Shown here: one piece after another, positions 63,313-64,000 of the stretch | Layout: every line of letters starts with the position of its first letter | Numbering within the stretch: position 1 is the first letter of the stretch | Origin: JACCSI01 sp963815285 | Lineage (GTDB): Bacteria; Acidobacteriota; Vicinamibacteria; Vicinamibacterales; UBA2999 | Length of the DNA: 64,000 nucleotides | Reading direction: 5' to 3' | NCBI GenBank assembly: GCA_963815285.1 | Contig: CAWFGB010000003.1 | Location: 1-64,000 of the forward strand | Translations under genes and position numbers: made by a program | Notes under the pieces: model-generated | What the model was told of the DNA's origin: nothing | The model's database searches: none | What the model saw: only the letters and a program-made list of their open reading frames with translations

Positions 63313-63387
63313 CACACGGCTGACCTCGGCGCCTCGTCTGTCTGACATTTATCGCAGGTTCATCTGGCAATCAGTATTGTGTATCTC

Positions 63388-64000
63388 ATGTCAGCCCAGG
63401 CAGCACCCACACGACGCGCACGGCCGACGATGGTCGTGTCCATTGTTATCGCACTGGTTGCGATAGAGGCGCAGACCTCAGCCGTGTGGACGGTCCAACA
63501 GTCCGCCGCACCAGCTTGTCGGCCAGCCGGCCCGGTCGTCAGAGTGCCTGCCCTGACGGAAGGGAGCGGTGTGGCCGTGAGCCGACAAAAGCCGGGGCGT
63601 GCATGGGCTCACAACGATTCCGGGAAACCTGTGCTCGTCGCGCTTGACGACCAAGGGGCGGTCATCGGACAACTGCAACTGACCGGTGCCCGGGTGGAGG
63701 ACTGGGAAGCGATCGCGACCGGCCCCTGTCCCGCCGGATCCTGTCTGTACATCGGCGATATCGGCGACAACTCCGGAGGACGCAAACAGATCACGGTCTA
63801 TCGTGTGCCTGAGCCCACGAGCACTGCGCAATCGGCCGATGCGCGAGATGTTTTTCACGCCACTTATCCTGACGGCGCTCACGATGCCGAGGCGCTGCTC
63901 GTCACGCCGAAGGGTGACATCTACATCGTGACCAAAGGTGAGACCGGGCCGTCGGCTGTCTATCGCTTCCCCCGTGACATCAAAAACGAGGCAACCGTCG
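63388..64000 (+). CDS. Secreted beta-propeller-like protein, partial at window edge
   Basis: Open to the last base (204 codons visible). Signal segment MVVSIVIALVAIEAQTSA is preceded by a basic stretch (PTRRARPT). The mature part reads SRQKPGRAWAHNDSGKPVLV, VEDWEAIATGPCPAGSCLYI and GDIGDNSGGRKQITVYRVPE, a pattern of repeated strands with DN and D-W-E motifs seen in extracytoplasmic beta-propeller proteins. A GDIGDN loop could bind calcium. Divergent from the pyrophosphatase gene. Function unknown. Confidence 0.7.
   Translation, partial: MSAQAAPTRRARPTMVVSIVIALVAIEAQTSAVWTVQQSAAPACRPAGPVVRVPALTEGSGVAVSRQKPGRAWAHNDSGKPVLVALDDQGAVIGQLQLTGARVEDWEAIATGPCPAGSCLYIGDIGDNSGGRKQITVYRVPEPTSTAQSADARDVFHATYPDGAHDAEALLVTPKGDIYIVTKGETGPSAVYRFPRDIKNEATV

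Overview
The window reads as a 64 kb piece of a GC-rich, Gram-negative genome, most likely an Acidobacteriota bacterium of the Vicinamibacteria type (inference from gene families, not from a marker gene). Supporting signs are three full-length MacB/FtsX-like permeases of the acidobacterial ADOP type, two of them overlapping a PadR regulator; a large Oar-like TonB-dependent receptor with an N-terminal carboxypeptidase-regulatory domain; an ECF sigma factor next to a Ser/Thr kinase; PEGA, TIGR03000 and DUF2207 proteins; and many small secreted proteins.

Layout. 0.1-7 kb: GlxA/AraC regulator, kinase-sigma pair, and a three-gene PadR operon with a clear promoter and overlapping operator. 7.2-26.6 kb: an accessory region lying between a displaced 5' half of a tRNA-Ser gene (7149) and the intact tRNA-Ser(GGA) gene (26580-26669); a second displaced half lies at 1161. 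It carries four members of one amidohydrolase family (two apparently complete, one frameshifted, one only a C-terminal scrap), a Tat-type amidase, an alpha/beta hydrolase, three or four flavoenzymes, SRPBCC proteins, a diheme cytochrome and a LuxR regulator. This looks like a catabolic island for an aromatic or amide compound, but the substrate cannot be read from sequence. 27-34 kb: membrane glycosyltransferase, ChrB-like protein, and an octaheme c-type cytochrome translationally coupled to a small outer-membrane-like protein. 34-54 kb: PadR/ADOP pairs, a VOC-SpoIIE phosphatase fusion, AraC, DinB-like and PIG-L proteins, and the TonB receptor. 54-64 kb: SGNH hydrolase, TIGR03000-methyltransferase with DUF5996, an overlapping PEGA-pseudokinase/TonB operon, a DUF2207 membrane protein overlapping a secreted inorganic pyrophosphatase, and a partial secreted protein at the right edge.

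The window is unusually rich in broken genes and scraps: amidohydrolase, GDPD, metallo-beta-lactamase, STAND/HEAT, TPR, response-regulator, methyltransferase and permease fragments, plus several single-base lesions in otherwise complete genes. Some single-base lesions may be sequencing errors; the multi-part deletions and scraps cannot be. The most notable structures are the serial tRNA-Ser 5'-half displacement, where breakpoints fall in the anticodon loop and two 39-nt halves are identical inside diverged flanks, and the PadR genes whose palindromic operators overlap the -10 element of leaderless or nearly leaderless promoters.
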